Shown: in pieces, positions 8,377 through 16,922 of the stretch
How positions within the stretch are numbered: the first letter of the stretch is position 1
Layout of the letters: every line of letters begins with the position of its first letter
From: Armatimonadota bacterium
GTDB taxonomy: Bacteria > Armatimonadota > Fimbriimonadia > Fimbriimonadales > Fimbriimonadaceae
Length of the DNA: 53,598 nt
Assembly: GCA_018268375.1 (NCBI GenBank)
Contig: JAFDWS010000005.1
Location: 153,474 to 207,071, forward strand
Direction of reading: 5' to 3'
Notes under the pieces: generated by a model
Seen by the model: the letters and a program-made list of their open reading frames with translations, nothing else
Told to the model about the DNA's origin: nothing
Databases searched by the model: none
Made by a program: the position numbers and the translations under genes

Positions 8377-9420
8377 CTACCCTTTTGCCGCTCGCAGGTG
8401 GGCCAGTCTTTCGGGACGATATCGCAGATCGTCGATCGGTGGCTGATGCCCTTCCATTTGGTCGGCAACGAGGCGGGCAGCTGCCCAAACGGTGGCGAGC
8501 CCCCGGGAACCGAGCCCACAGGCTAGCCAGACCCCATTCTGGCTCGGGCTCGGCCCGATGATCGGTATCCCGTCTGGCGATGTACTGGACACGACGCAAC
8601 CGTCGGCGGTGGCATCGGCAGGGTCAAGGCTCCTCACCAGTTTCCTTAAGGCGGCCAGGTTGGTGTCACGGTCAGGGCAGGAGGAAGCGCAAACAAACCC
8701 GTCCTGACGCGGGCGGACAGTCAGCCCATGACTGCGCACCATGCGCCGAAACCGGGTCGCTCCCAAAACGGGGAATACGGTCAATCGCTCCTCGGTCAAA
8801 GTGAGCCCAGGGGTCAGAGAAGCTGATCCAGCTCCGGCTGCGTTGACGACAGCGCCACAGTCCAATCGCTTGCCTCCGGCAAGCTGGACAAAGCCGTTTC
8901 CGAGGACAACCGCCCGGGAGGCAGGCCCGAAAGACCGGCCGGGAAGATCTGTCAGGAGTTGGTGAAGGAGCGCCGTCGGGCGGACGGCAAGGTCGTCAGG
9001 CAGGAAGACCCCTCCATACAGGCTGTCGGAAAGTGCGGGCTCGACCTTCTGTAGCAGCATCCCGGGAACGATCTCGCAAGCCACCCTCCGGTCGCGCAAG
9101 GCTTCTGCCTTATGCTGGAGCAGCATCCAGTCGGCGGAGCTATCAGCCAGCCAGAGGCTGCCACTGCTGCGGACGGTGCTCGACCAGTTCTCGCGGGCGA
9201 GCCAGTCATGCCAGAGTGCGACGCCGAGTTGCTGCAGGTCAAGGTCGGCCCCGTTCTGATCATCCAAGCCGGCGATGCCTAGGGACGAGCCGGTCTCACC
9301 AAGCCCGGGTTCAAACTGGTCGACGATGACGACCCGGTAACCCCTTCGTTGGAGTTCTGCCCCACACGCCGCACCCACGATGCCAGCACCGACAATGACG
9401 ACGTCTGGTGATCGGTTCAT
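8377..9420 (-). CDS. FAD-dependent D-amino-acid oxidase/dehydrogenase (probable D-hydroxyproline oxidase)
   Basis: This 347-residue DAO-superfamily flavoprotein has an N-terminal dinucleotide-binding motif (VIVGAGIVGAACG, residues 9-21) with an acidic residue ending the second strand (VIVDQFEPG). The C-terminal family motif SPDGIPIIGPSP is followed by GVWLACGLGSRG. It probably oxidises cis-4-hydroxy-D-proline to 1-pyrroline-4-hydroxy-2-carboxylate. There is no signal peptide, so it acts in the cytoplasm or at the membrane face. Its ATG overlaps the epimerase stop in ATGA (9417-9420), showing translational coupling with the enzyme that makes its substrate. Glycine or sarcosine oxidase activity would be the alternative from sequence alone. 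Confidence 0.85.
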   Translation of the reverse strand: MNRSPDVVIVGAGIVGAACGAELQRRGYRVVIVDQFEPGLGETGSSLGIAGLDDQNGADLDLQQLGVALWHDWLARENWSSTVRSSGSLWLADSSADWMLLQHKAEALRDRRVACEIVPGMLLQKVEPALSDSLYGGVFLPDDLAVRPTALLHQLLTDLPGRSFGPASRAVVLGNGFVQLAGGKRLDCGAVVNAAGAGSASLTPGLTLTEERLTVFPVLGATRFRRMVRSHGLTVRPRQDGFVCASSCPDRDTNLAALRKLVRSLDPADATADGCVVSSTSPDGIPIIGPSPSQNGVWLACGLGSRGLATVWAAARLVADQMEGHQPPIDDLRYRPERLAHLRAAKG

Positions 9421-10349
9421 AGCAGGATTCCGTCGCGCAGGGGATCCAGTCCATCGTCAATGATGGTCGTCTCGGCGGTGACGAAAGCGGTGCCTTCGAT
9501 GACCGGGACGAGGATTCCGTCGCGCACGACGATATGTCCTGCAAAAAGACTGCCAATGATGCTTTCTTGACGCCATGTCTGGCCCTCTGCCAGTCGCCCA
9601 TCTTCGTACAGGCAGGCCAACTTGGCACTTGTGCCTGTCCCACAAGGGGAGCGGTCGAACTGCTTGCCAGGGCAGAGGACGAAGTTCTTTGAGTCAGCAT
9701 CCTCGCGGGTAGGCGGGCCGAAGAGTTCGACGTGATCGATCGCGGCTCCGTCCTCGCCCGTGATGCCTTGCGAGCCCAAAGAATCCATGACCGCGGACGT
9801 AAAGTCCAGCAGCGCCCTCGTGTTGCCTTGATCAATGACTTGCCCGTGATCGCTTGACAGGAAGAACCAGTTCCCGCCATAGGCGACATCGCCTGTGATT
9901 GGACCATGTGCGGGAATGTCCACTGCGACGTTTCGAGCGGTCCTCCGCGCGGGCACGTTCTCGATGCGCACACGGTTTGAGTCCAGAAGCTCTGTCGAGA
10001 CAACTCCACTAACCGTGTTGAACCTGTGGACGCCGGGCTCGATACGCCCCAACCATGCCAGCGTGGCGACGACACCAATCGTTCCGTGACCACACATTCC
10101 CAGATAGCCGCTGTTGTTGAAGAAGACAAGGTCTCCCGTGCAGTCGGCTTGGCTCGGTGGGAACAAAGCCGCACCGATCGCGATCTCACTGCCCCTCGGT
10201 TCGAGGCAGAGTGTCCGGCGCAGCCCGTCGAAGCTGTCGCGGAGGGCCGCGAGGCGCTCGTGGACGCTTCCGGGCAATTCAGGGAGCCCATCAACGATCA
10301 ACCGTGTCGGTTCGCCCTCGGTGTGGCTGTCAATGGTGCGCAGTCCCAT
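9417..10349 (-). CDS. 4-hydroxyproline 2-epimerase (proline racemase family)
   Basis: A complete 310-residue member of the proline racemase family. The two catalytic cysteines are Cys86 in GMCGHGTIG and Cys236 in SPCGTGTSAKLA. The Cys/Cys pair marks epimerases and racemases; the family's trans-3-hydroxyproline dehydratases carry Ser or Thr at the first position. The His after Cys86 is usual for 4-hydroxyproline epimerases. The reaction is trans-4-hydroxy-L-proline to cis-4-hydroxy-D-proline. The gene follows the GT39 gene by 3 bp and overlaps the oxidase gene, so it belongs to the same transcript. No ribosome-binding site of note precedes the ATG. Proline racemase activity is possible but less likely in this company. 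Confidence 0.88.
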   Translation of the reverse strand: MGLRTIDSHTEGEPTRLIVDGLPELPGSVHERLAALRDSFDGLRRTLCLEPRGSEIAIGAALFPPSQADCTGDLVFFNNSGYLGMCGHGTIGVVATLAWLGRIEPGVHRFNTVSGVVSTELLDSNRVRIENVPARRTARNVAVDIPAHGPITGDVAYGGNWFFLSSDHGQVIDQGNTRALLDFTSAVMDSLGSQGITGEDGAAIDHVELFGPPTREDADSKNFVLCPGKQFDRSPCGTGTSAKLACLYEDGRLAEGQTWRQESIIGSLFAGHIVVRDGILVPVIEGTAFVTAETTIIDDGLDPLRDGILL

Positions 10350-10352
10350 GAT

Positions 10353-11867
10353 TCAAAGGTACTTCTTGATGCTTTGCCAGAACACGGGTACCGGCACCTT
10401 CAACCCCCTCGCAATGTAAACGGGAGATCCATTCTGCTCGGGAACGGCGTTCGGCGCGTCGACTTGGCCCACGCGCTCAAACGACTCGAACATGTCTTTC
10501 GTCTCTTGGGGCCACTCGTGGACGAACACGGCGACCTTGCCGTCCCAGTCTTGCGGCCCCCACAACCAATAGCTGTTGTGGCCACACAGGACTCGGTTGA
10601 CCTTCCAATGCTCGAGCGCGGCCGCCTCGCCGTAGTTGTAAGTCACGACGGCACATTGGGCTTGGTCTTCATTCGAGAGCTTGCCCTTGGCCGCTACGAC
10701 AGCCGCGACGAGTTCCGGCCAGCCGAACATGTCCGACCAACCTTGCATGGGGCTCTTCGGCCCCTTTTCCTCGAGCGGCGGCTTGATCGGAATCGTTTCA
10801 ATGAACTTAGTCATGAGCTCGGGAGAGAGCCATGGGAGGCCGAGCGCGAAATAGAACGGGGCGGAGAGGCCGTAGACGACGAAGACCCATGTTGGGCGCA
10901 GTTGTTTCTTCTCGAAGTACTTTTGAACTGCCACTGCCCCCAGGGCGAGCACGGCCGGATAGGCAGGTGCCAGGTAGTTGACACGGCTCCGGCCGTTGAT
11001 CAACAGAATGGCGACGACCGTCAAGAAGGAAATGACAAGCGGTGCCCACTTCCTTTGGTCTGCCCGGAGCCCGAAGACGGCTCCTGCCACGACCAGAGGA
11101 ACGCTCACGATGTTGATGACCACCGCCTGCTGCATGAAGAAGTCCCATGGCCAGATCGGTACCATTTTCAAGTTGCGTGCGTTGGTCGCGAACTCGGTCG
11201 TCGGCCAACCCGTCTGGGTCTGCCAGAGCAGGTTGGGTGCGGCCAAGAGCCCAAGCACGGCAAGAGCGAGCCACGGGCCAGGCTTCAGGAACATTCGACG
11301 GTACGGGGTCAAAGCGAGACCGAAAACCAGCCCATTGACCAGCCAGAGGACGCTCACCTTATTGAGGAAAGCCAGCCCAATGACCAGTCCGAGCAGCGCC
11401 CAAAGCTTGAGCGAGTCCTTCTCAAGAATGAACGTGAAGATGTACACGGCGAGCGCCCACAGGGTGATGTCCAGGGCGTTGATCGTGTTGAAGCTGTAAA
11501 TGACGAGGTAGACGCCGGCGAGCAGAGTGGACACGCCGGCGAGCCAGACCCCCCAGCCGGTCGCGCCGAACCGCCGGGAGAGGGCGATGACGAGCCAGGT
11601 AGTGGCGGCCGAGCAAAGGACGACGGGAGCCCGGACGCCAATGAGCCCCTCGCCGAGCACGCGAGTAAAGACCTTCAGGATGGCTACGCCGAGGGGCGGA
11701 TGGTCGACATACCCCCACGCCAAGTGCCTGGTGCAGGCGAGGTAGTAAAGCTCGTCGCGAAAGTAGCCGTAATTCTGGATACAGAGCAGATGGAGAAGGG
11801 CACAGGCGGCAGGCAAGACCCATTCAGCCAGCTTTGCCGACCTGCCCTCACTTGCCGCTCGTTCCAT
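10353..11867 (-). CDS. GT39-like membrane glycosyltransferase (ArnT/PMT type)
   Basis: This 504-residue protein has about a dozen hydrophobic segments. After the first membrane helix comes an acidic first-loop motif, GYFRDELYYL (Asp38, Glu39), then a GYVDHPPLG motif; both are typical of polyprenol-phosphate sugar-dependent GT39 enzymes. Residues about 370-504 form a soluble C-terminal domain, probably on the outer face. Enzymes of this type transfer a sugar from a lipid carrier to a protein or lipid. It is the first gene of the minus-strand run that continues into the hydroxyproline genes; only 3 bp separate it from the epimerase. The functional link to that pathway is not obvious. Acceptor and donor are unknown. 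Confidence 0.8.
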   Translation of the reverse strand: MERAASEGRSAKLAEWVLPAACALLHLLCIQNYGYFRDELYYLACTRHLAWGYVDHPPLGVAILKVFTRVLGEGLIGVRAPVVLCSAATTWLVIALSRRFGATGWGVWLAGVSTLLAGVYLVIYSFNTINALDITLWALAVYIFTFILEKDSLKLWALLGLVIGLAFLNKVSVLWLVNGLVFGLALTPYRRMFLKPGPWLALAVLGLLAAPNLLWQTQTGWPTTEFATNARNLKMVPIWPWDFFMQQAVVINIVSVPLVVAGAVFGLRADQRKWAPLVISFLTVVAILLINGRSRVNYLAPAYPAVLALGAVAVQKYFEKKQLRPTWVFVVYGLSAPFYFALGLPWLSPELMTKFIETIPIKPPLEEKGPKSPMQGWSDMFGWPELVAAVVAAKGKLSNEDQAQCAVVTYNYGEAAALEHWKVNRVLCGHNSYWLWGPQDWDGKVAVFVHEWPQETKDMFESFERVGQVDAPNAVPEQNGSPVYIARGLKVPVPVFWQSIKKYL

Positions 11868-11988
11868 GAGTGGATGCCCGATAGTGCCCTAAAGGCGACC
11901 CCATCAAGGGGGACGTTAGGACAGTTTGACGAACCTGAGAGAATTCTGACCGTAGTATCCTAGCAGCGAACCTCGTTCGGACGCGAAC

Positions 11989-12723
11989 GTGCATCAGGAA
12001 GGGCCGACCCTGACAGAGAAAACCCTCGACACCAGAGAAGAGCCTCCGCACCGTCCGCACTCAATGGGCGAGTTCTTGTCGTACCTCAAGAACTTCCTAC
12101 GGCCCGGCTATCACGTGAAAAAGATCCAGGAGGACTTCCGCGCGTCCATGCACGCCCTGAAGAACCGCGACCTTGAGGTCTTAAAGTGCAACGAGAAAAG
12201 CCTTGCCAAGGCCATCCGAGGGCGACTGCTCGCGACTTACTTCCTCGTCGGCCCGTTTGGCATCCTCGGCCCGATCGTCGGCACTTACTTCCAGTACTGG
12301 ATCGCGACCCACCTGCCGTTTGCGTCCTTGCTGACGTTCGCGGTCACGATCATCGTGGGCAACATCTTCAGCACGCTGGGCTTCCAAATCATTTGGGCCT
12401 GGACCGCACGCAGCCTCTACCGCTCGCCAGATCCACCCTACTACCACTGGGTTACGTTCTGGTCCGACATCTTGCCGCTGCAACTCAAGGGCCTGAAGCG
12501 CTGGCTCGGTGCGAACAGCATTTTGATGCCGATGAGCGTTGTCGCCTTGTCACTGATCGACAAGTTCCTGCCCGCTATCGGCCACGCGGTGCCGATCGGC
12601 GTTCTGACGCCGGCAATGGAACTGATCTTCGTCCACACAGCCCTGATCAGGCTCATGGGGGACGTGTTCGAGAACGAGTCGCAACGGATCGCTCAGCACC
12701 ACGCCTTACCGACGGCGGCTTAG
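11989..12723 (+). CDS. Multi-pass membrane protein of unknown function
   Basis: I do not recognise a family. The 244-residue protein has a hydrophilic N-terminal third with many charged residues and hydrophobic segments at about residues 80-100, 108-135, 175-195 and 200-220. The GTG at 11989 gives the longest frame; an ATG at 12064 (residue 26, MGEFLSYLKNF) is an alternative, and neither has a clear ribosome-binding site. TAGTAT at 11953-11958 could be a -10. Its 3' end overlaps the convergent glycosyltransferase gene by 18 bp. It faces a minus-strand glycolipid-type cluster and may serve the same process, but nothing in the sequence proves it. Confidence 0.65.
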   Translation: MHQEGPTLTEKTLDTREEPPHRPHSMGEFLSYLKNFLRPGYHVKKIQEDFRASMHALKNRDLEVLKCNEKSLAKAIRGRLLATYFLVGPFGILGPIVGTYFQYWIATHLPFASLLTFAVTIIVGNIFSTLGFQIIWAWTARSLYRSPDPPYYHWVTFWSDILPLQLKGLKRWLGANSILMPMSVVALSLIDKFLPAIGHAVPIGVLTPAMELIFVHTALIRLMGDVFENESQRIAQHHALPTAA

Positions 12724-13827
12724 CTCTTCCATCTTGTCAACGATCATTTTCGCTGCCATCGGCTTAGCGTGGGCAAGAGCACGTTCGGACATTGCCTCCA
12801 ACTCGGAAGGATGATCGATGAGGTGGGCGAGGGTCTTGAGCAACTCTTTGGGAGTCTTGCACCGCCTCCCAATGCCAGACTCGGCGAGGAACTCGGCGTT
12901 CTTCTCTTCCTGGCCCGGAATGAGGAAGGGATCGAACACCACGAAAGGCAGTCCGACCGCCATGGCCTCGAACGTCGTGATGCCCCCTGGCTTGGCCACG
13001 ATGGCGTCGGCAGCGTGCATGGTAAGGGCCATTTCGTCAGGAGTCACCTGGCCCTTGACGCTGAATTTGACGCGACCGGCCTCCTTCGCTGCCCGCAGGG
13101 CCGCGTTCTTTGCCGGTTCGCTTCGACCACAAACAACGACGACCTGGCTCTCAGGCAGGCCGTGGAGGGCGCGGACAACTGACTCGATCGGCCCACCGCC
13201 GATCCCGCCGCTCGTAACGAGGATCGTTGGAAGCTTTTCGTCAAGACCAAGCTTCTTCCTTGCTTCGAACTTCGAGGCCGAGGTGCAGAATTGACTTGCC
13301 ACTGGGATGCCCGTCACCGACGTCCGTCCGGACGACCTCGGCAAGCGTTCGGTGAGGATCTCTTTCGACCACTCTCCGGGCACGAAAAACCAGTCGGGGT
13401 CGCCTCGTAGCCACATGAGCTGGGGATAGAGGTCGGTGACAACGACGCCCAATTTGAACCTGTGACGCCGCCTCCACCTGGCCAGGGCGGGCTGGGGGAG
13501 CGAGTGGGTGCAGAGTGCCCAATCGGGCCGTTCGGATATGAAATAACGCCTCATCCGGGCAACGAACGTGACGTCTAGGCGGCTCTGAACCCAGTAGTTG
13601 AAGAGCTTGCGGTCTGAGGTTTGGTAGAGGTGGCCCCATACCTTGGGCGCCCGCTTGACCAACGTCTCGTATCCGCCACGGTACCACGCTCGAAACCCTC
13701 GTCCGGTGTGGTCGAGGACGTCGACCGTCCTCGCCACGTGACCCCGCGCGGTCAGCTCTTGCTCGACGGCATATGCGGCGCTCATGTGGCCGTTGCCGGT
13801 CGAGGCTGATAGGATGAGGACCTTCAC
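12706..13827 (-). CDS. GT28-family glycolipid glycosyltransferase (MGDG synthase/UgtP-like)
   Basis: This 373-residue protein has the two-domain GT-B layout of MGDG synthase and processive diacylglycerol glucosyltransferases. The N-terminus reads LILSASTGNGHMSAA, the acceptor-side motif of this branch, followed by VVVTDLYPQLMW. The C-terminal nucleotide-sugar site has TSGGIGGGP and VAKPGGITTFEAMAVGLP, with the conserved PGG and Glu. It probably transfers glucose or galactose from a UDP-sugar to a lipid at the inner membrane. Its ATG overlaps the stop of the upstream membrane protein gene in ATGA (13824-13827). MurG is excluded by the N-terminal motif. The exact lipid acceptor is unknown. Confidence 0.85.
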   Translation of the reverse strand: MKVLILSASTGNGHMSAAYAVEQELTARGHVARTVDVLDHTGRGFRAWYRGGYETLVKRAPKVWGHLYQTSDRKLFNYWVQSRLDVTFVARMRRYFISERPDWALCTHSLPQPALARWRRRHRFKLGVVVTDLYPQLMWLRGDPDWFFVPGEWSKEILTERLPRSSGRTSVTGIPVASQFCTSASKFEARKKLGLDEKLPTILVTSGGIGGGPIESVVRALHGLPESQVVVVCGRSEPAKNAALRAAKEAGRVKFSVKGQVTPDEMALTMHAADAIVAKPGGITTFEAMAVGLPFVVFDPFLIPGQEEKNAEFLAESGIGRRCKTPKELLKTLAHLIDHPSELEAMSERALAHAKPMAAKMIVDKMEELSRRR

Positions 13828-14582
13828 TCAGCCCTCTTAAGCAGCCGCTTCAGCAGGGGCCACGCCCGTGTCCTGTGGTACCGCTGAAGCAGGGCCAGCA
13901 TCAGGTCGCCCCAGATGATGAAGGTCGACCACAAGGCGATTCCAAGGGGGGCATGGATCCACGAGAGAACGACGAGTGGGAGCACGGACACCGCGCTGAG
14001 CCAGTGCACGGCTTCCGACACGCGCGTCGACTGCTCGAACGCGATGGTGGCCGTCCGATTGGGTTTGGCGATGTACTCGAACTGCTTACCGCTGAATCCA
14101 TAGGAGATCGTGCTCATCACCCATTTCACGAACCGGCGGAAGTACTCGAGCCCAATCCAGCGATAGAACGCCTCCGTTTCAAACGGGAGGACGGTGAAGA
14201 ACCCTTTGGGCGATCGGAGCTTAGGAACGGCTTCCTCGAGGGGTGCGGGGCGGGCTCGCGGGGAGAGATCGCGACAAAGCGCCTGCTTGTACAGATCGAT
14301 CAGGACGATGAGGGCGTGGAAGAAGATCAGACCGACGGCGACGCAAAGGCCAGGAAGAGACCGAATCCAGGCGAAGGCGATGAGGTGGGGGAGGTAGCAG
14401 GCGGCTCGGGCGACATTCGCCTTCGCGAAGTAGTGAGAGCCCTCGGCCACCTCGGCCAGCTCCTTTTGCGACAGGGGAACTTCGGTTGCCGCGCTCGCAG
14501 GAAGGACCGTTTCACGCACGATCCGCGCCATCGGCACGTAAAGCGCCCTCAGACCCAGTGCTTCGAACTGGTCGGCCCGCAT
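13824..14582 (-). CDS. Membrane protein in glycolipid cluster, possibly CrtO-like acyltransferase
   Basis: A 252-residue protein with hydrophobic segments near residues 60-95 and again near 195-230. Between them is a conserved-looking soluble stretch (FYRWIGLEYFRRFVKWVM) and it ends with LLQRYHRTRAWPLLKR. That ending and the FYRW stretch resemble the small glycosyl-carotenoid acyltransferase (CrtO) family, but the match is by eye and weak. The ATG at 14582 is backed by GGAG seven bases upstream, although it makes the gene overlap the phosphoesterase by 34 bp. It is coupled by ATGA to the GT28 gene, so a role in modifying or moving the glycolipid is plausible. Confidence 0.6.
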   Translation of the reverse strand: MRADQFEALGLRALYVPMARIVRETVLPASAATEVPLSQKELAEVAEGSHYFAKANVARAACYLPHLIAFAWIRSLPGLCVAVGLIFFHALIVLIDLYKQALCRDLSPRARPAPLEEAVPKLRSPKGFFTVLPFETEAFYRWIGLEYFRRFVKWVMSTISYGFSGKQFEYIAKPNRTATIAFEQSTRVSEAVHWLSAVSVLPLVVLSWIHAPLGIALWSTFIIWGDLMLALLQRYHRTRAWPLLKRLLKRAE

Positions 14583-15418
14583 CCTTGAGCTCCGTGTTCA
14601 AGTGCCATCAGGATCGAGGCCGGATGGCCGCCGGCCCCGCCTTCCAAGGCCGAGAGCCGAGGTCGGATCTCCTCCCACCGGAGGAGTTCGAGGCGCCCGT
14701 CCAGGTGTTCGACGACGACTGTGCCGTGCTCCACCCAGTCCCCCGTGTTGACATAGAGGCCCTCCCCAACTGTGTCCGTGATCTGTGGCTTGTGAATGTG
14801 GCCGCAAACCACCCCGTCGAAACCATGGAAACGTGCGTCCTCCAGTAGGTTTTCGGCAAAGTCCGTTCGGCGGCCAATGAACCTCTTCAAACGCTTCTTG
14901 AAGACCGAACTGAATTCGATGCTCTTCTTGCCTCGGCTGGTCCGTCGTGCGTTCCACTTGTTGTTGAAGACGGTCAAACCCTCGTACGCCCAGGCTGCCA
15001 GCCAGGCGACCGGTACAAACCGCACGGAGTTGTCGAAAAGGTCGCCATGGATCACGTTGAGACGCTTCCCGTCCGCTGTCACGTGCTCAAAACTGTGACC
15101 AAGGGCAATGTTCCCGAACTCCGAGCCGTTGAGCCGCCGGAGAAACGCGTCGTGGTTGCCAGGGGTGTAAAAGACTTTGACCCCCTCACGGGTCTTTGCC
15201 AGGATTGACTGGAGCGCCTCGGTGTGCGCCTGCCTCCATTTCCCTTCCTTCATCACGACCCACAAGTCAACGATGTCGCCGACGAGATAAAGATACTGGC
15301 ATTGGACACCGTTCAAGAATTGGGTGAACTCCTCGACCATACAGCCCGCGGAGCCCAGGTGAACATCTGAGACGAAGACTGAGCGGAAGCGGAGGCTGGG
15401 GGGAGTCTGGTCCGGCAT
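14549..15418 (-). CDS. Calcineurin-like metallophosphoesterase, LpxH/YbbF-like
   Basis: This 289-residue protein shows every metal-binding block of the superfamily: SDVHLG (about 17-22), GDIVDLW (about 47-53), GNHDAFLRR (about 87-95), HGD (about 124) and GHIHKP (about 206-211). The DLW after the second block and the RRLNG after GNHD are typical of UDP-2,3-diacylglucosamine hydrolases (LpxH) and relatives. These split UDP-diacylglucosamine to lipid X and UMP in lipid A synthesis. It leads the minus-strand glycolipid cluster. Other lipid A genes are not in the window, so action on a different nucleotide-linked lipid is possible. The last 25 residues overlap the next gene and may be a poorly conserved tail. 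Confidence 0.8.
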   Translation of the reverse strand: MPDQTPPSLRFRSVFVSDVHLGSAGCMVEEFTQFLNGVQCQYLYLVGDIVDLWVVMKEGKWRQAHTEALQSILAKTREGVKVFYTPGNHDAFLRRLNGSEFGNIALGHSFEHVTADGKRLNVIHGDLFDNSVRFVPVAWLAAWAYEGLTVFNNKWNARRTSRGKKSIEFSSVFKKRLKRFIGRRTDFAENLLEDARFHGFDGVVCGHIHKPQITDTVGEGLYVNTGDWVEHGTVVVEHLDGRLELLRWEEIRPRLSALEGGAGGHPASILMALEHGAQGCGPTSSKHWV

Positions 15419-15552
15419 AGATCGAGACCGAGGCCATGAATCTACCCGATCAGGTCGAACCTGGCGAAAACACCAGAGCCGACGGCCCTGTGGCCCGCGG
15501 CTCGACAGGTCGGGCTATCATGAGGATTGACCTGGTTCATGGAGAGACTACG

Positions 15553-16674
15553 ATGAGAGTTCTTGGAGCGTTCGCCCTTGTGGCCCTTTCGGCCGTTACG
15601 TTCGCGGGCCAGCCCGTCGAACGATTCCGCGGGGCCGACCATTTTTCCTTTTGTCAGGGCTCGACCGAGGCGCGTTACGGCAATTCCGACGGCCTTGTCC
15701 GGGTTCAAATGGAGGTCTTCATCCTAGGCCACCAAGAATTCACCGGAGCCAGCGCCTCAGCGGAGCAGTCGTACACCAAGACTGCAGGTTCTCTGGACTT
15801 CTCCATCAAGCTGAGCGACCTCGACCCGTCATTGCCTCCCGACACCATCGCTTTGATCGGCTCCGATCTCGGGAACGACCAGATGAAGCACACGACGGAC
15901 GAGGTGCTACCAGGGCCGTACCACATTCAGGGCAATTACAACGGCGTCGACGTCGACCTCACCCTCACCAACGTCCACGTGACGGGCAGCATGTTCTCAC
16001 AGGGCTCGAACAACACGACTTTGCCGGTGGTCAACCCAGTCTTGGGTCAGTTCTGTGACGTTCAGTTCGACGACGTGAACGGCGGCAGCGCGAACACATT
16101 CACAGCGATCCCGGCCCAGGTCTCGGGGTGGGTCATCAGTTCGCTCTTCACGGTCCGGTCAATGCGTGTCGACGTGACGGGGATTCAGCAGGCGGCCCAG
16201 GTGCCGGCCAGGCTCGTCGCGCCGAATGGTCTTGCCGTGAACTTGGGGCGTCTGAACTCCGGTTCGATCGCGAGTTTGGCCGCGATCGATGGCGATGCTC
16301 TCAGCGTCTGCAAGTTCATCGTCCCCAACCAATCTGTCGCACCGGTCAATGTTGAAGTGTCCGGTAACGCGCCGCCGGCCTCGACGTCGCTGGCTCTCGT
16401 GACCTACGGCCATATGACCGTGAGCGGAACCTTCCAGCAAACGTTGGACATGTACGATTTCGCCGGCGCCAGTTACGCGACGGGACAGACGCGGACCGAT
16501 TCGATCGGAACCGCGGACTCCCTTGTGAGGCTCGATGCGACCGGCAACATTTCCCGGTTCTTTGGACCGTCGAATCAGGTGAAGGCTCGTTATCGGGTCA
16601 AGCAGGTCGGTCCGGCCGCGTCAAACTCGTGGTGTGTCAACCACGACATGGTGGCTTGGGCGGTGACCCCTTAG
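15553..16674 (+). CDS. Secreted protein of unknown function
   Basis: The protein has 373 residues from the ATG at 15553, preceded by GGAGA seven bases upstream. Residues 1-19 form a signal peptide (MRVLGAFALVALSAVTFAG). The rest is rich in Ser, Thr, Val, Asp and Gly in alternating patterns that suggest beta structure, with a few scattered cysteines. No PEP-CTERM tail or lipobox is present. I recognise no family. A TATCAT element at 15516-15521 could be its -10. The TAG stop overlaps the TAA of the convergent anti-sigma factor in TTAG. The frame remains open upstream of the ATG, but without a signal peptide or ribosome-binding site there. Confidence 0.7.
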   Translation: MRVLGAFALVALSAVTFAGQPVERFRGADHFSFCQGSTEARYGNSDGLVRVQMEVFILGHQEFTGASASAEQSYTKTAGSLDFSIKLSDLDPSLPPDTIALIGSDLGNDQMKHTTDEVLPGPYHIQGNYNGVDVDLTLTNVHVTGSMFSQGSNNTTLPVVNPVLGQFCDVQFDDVNGGSANTFTAIPAQVSGWVISSLFTVRSMRVDVTGIQQAAQVPARLVAPNGLAVNLGRLNSGSIASLAAIDGDALSVCKFIVPNQSVAPVNVEVSGNAPPASTSLALVTYGHMTVSGTFQQTLDMYDFAGASYATGQTRTDSIGTADSLVRLDATGNISRFFGPSNQVKARYRVKQVGPAASNSWCVNHDMVAWAVTP

Positions 16675-16922
16675 TCGCCGCACTCGTTCTTTAAGCACTC
16701 ACGGACACGCGCGAGCAAGTCCGGCGGTAATTCGATATGCCCAAGCTTTTCCTTGACGCAGTTGAGGAAGGACTCCTCGAAATTGAACTCGTCAGCGCAC
16801 TCGGTGCACTTGTGGAGATGAGTCTTGACAGCCGCCATCTCCTCTTCTGTGAGCTCCCGGTCCATAAAGTCGTCGAGGCGGCGGAAGGCCTCGCGGCAGT
16901 CAAAACCTTGGCAGTCAGGCAT
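16671..16922 (-). CDS. Zinc-binding anti-sigma factor (ZAS/RsrA-like)
   Basis: An 83-residue protein with the ZAS signature H35-x3-C39-x2-C42 (HLHKCTEC) and an upstream Cys9 that can complete zinc binding. Its N-terminus (CREAFRRLDDFMDREL) resembles redox-sensing anti-sigma factors such as RsrA, where thiol oxidation releases the sigma factor. There is no membrane segment, so it is cytoplasmic. Three more cysteines lie in the C-terminal half. The ATG at 16922 lies inside the sigma factor gene, overlapping its stop by 8 bp, so the two are co-translated. The longer open frame upstream is antigenic noise from the sigma gene. Redox sensing is inferred. Confidence 0.85.
   Translation of the reverse strand: MPDCQGFDCREAFRRLDDFMDRELTEEEMAAVKTHLHKCTECADEFNFEESFLNCVKEKLGHIELPPDLLARVRECLKNECGD

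Noticed and set aside
10026..11963. A 645-codon open frame on the plus strand
   Set aside because: It lies opposite the GT39 and epimerase genes, which have clear family motifs; its composition (many Asp, Glu, Arg) is that of a reverse complement of a membrane protein gene.
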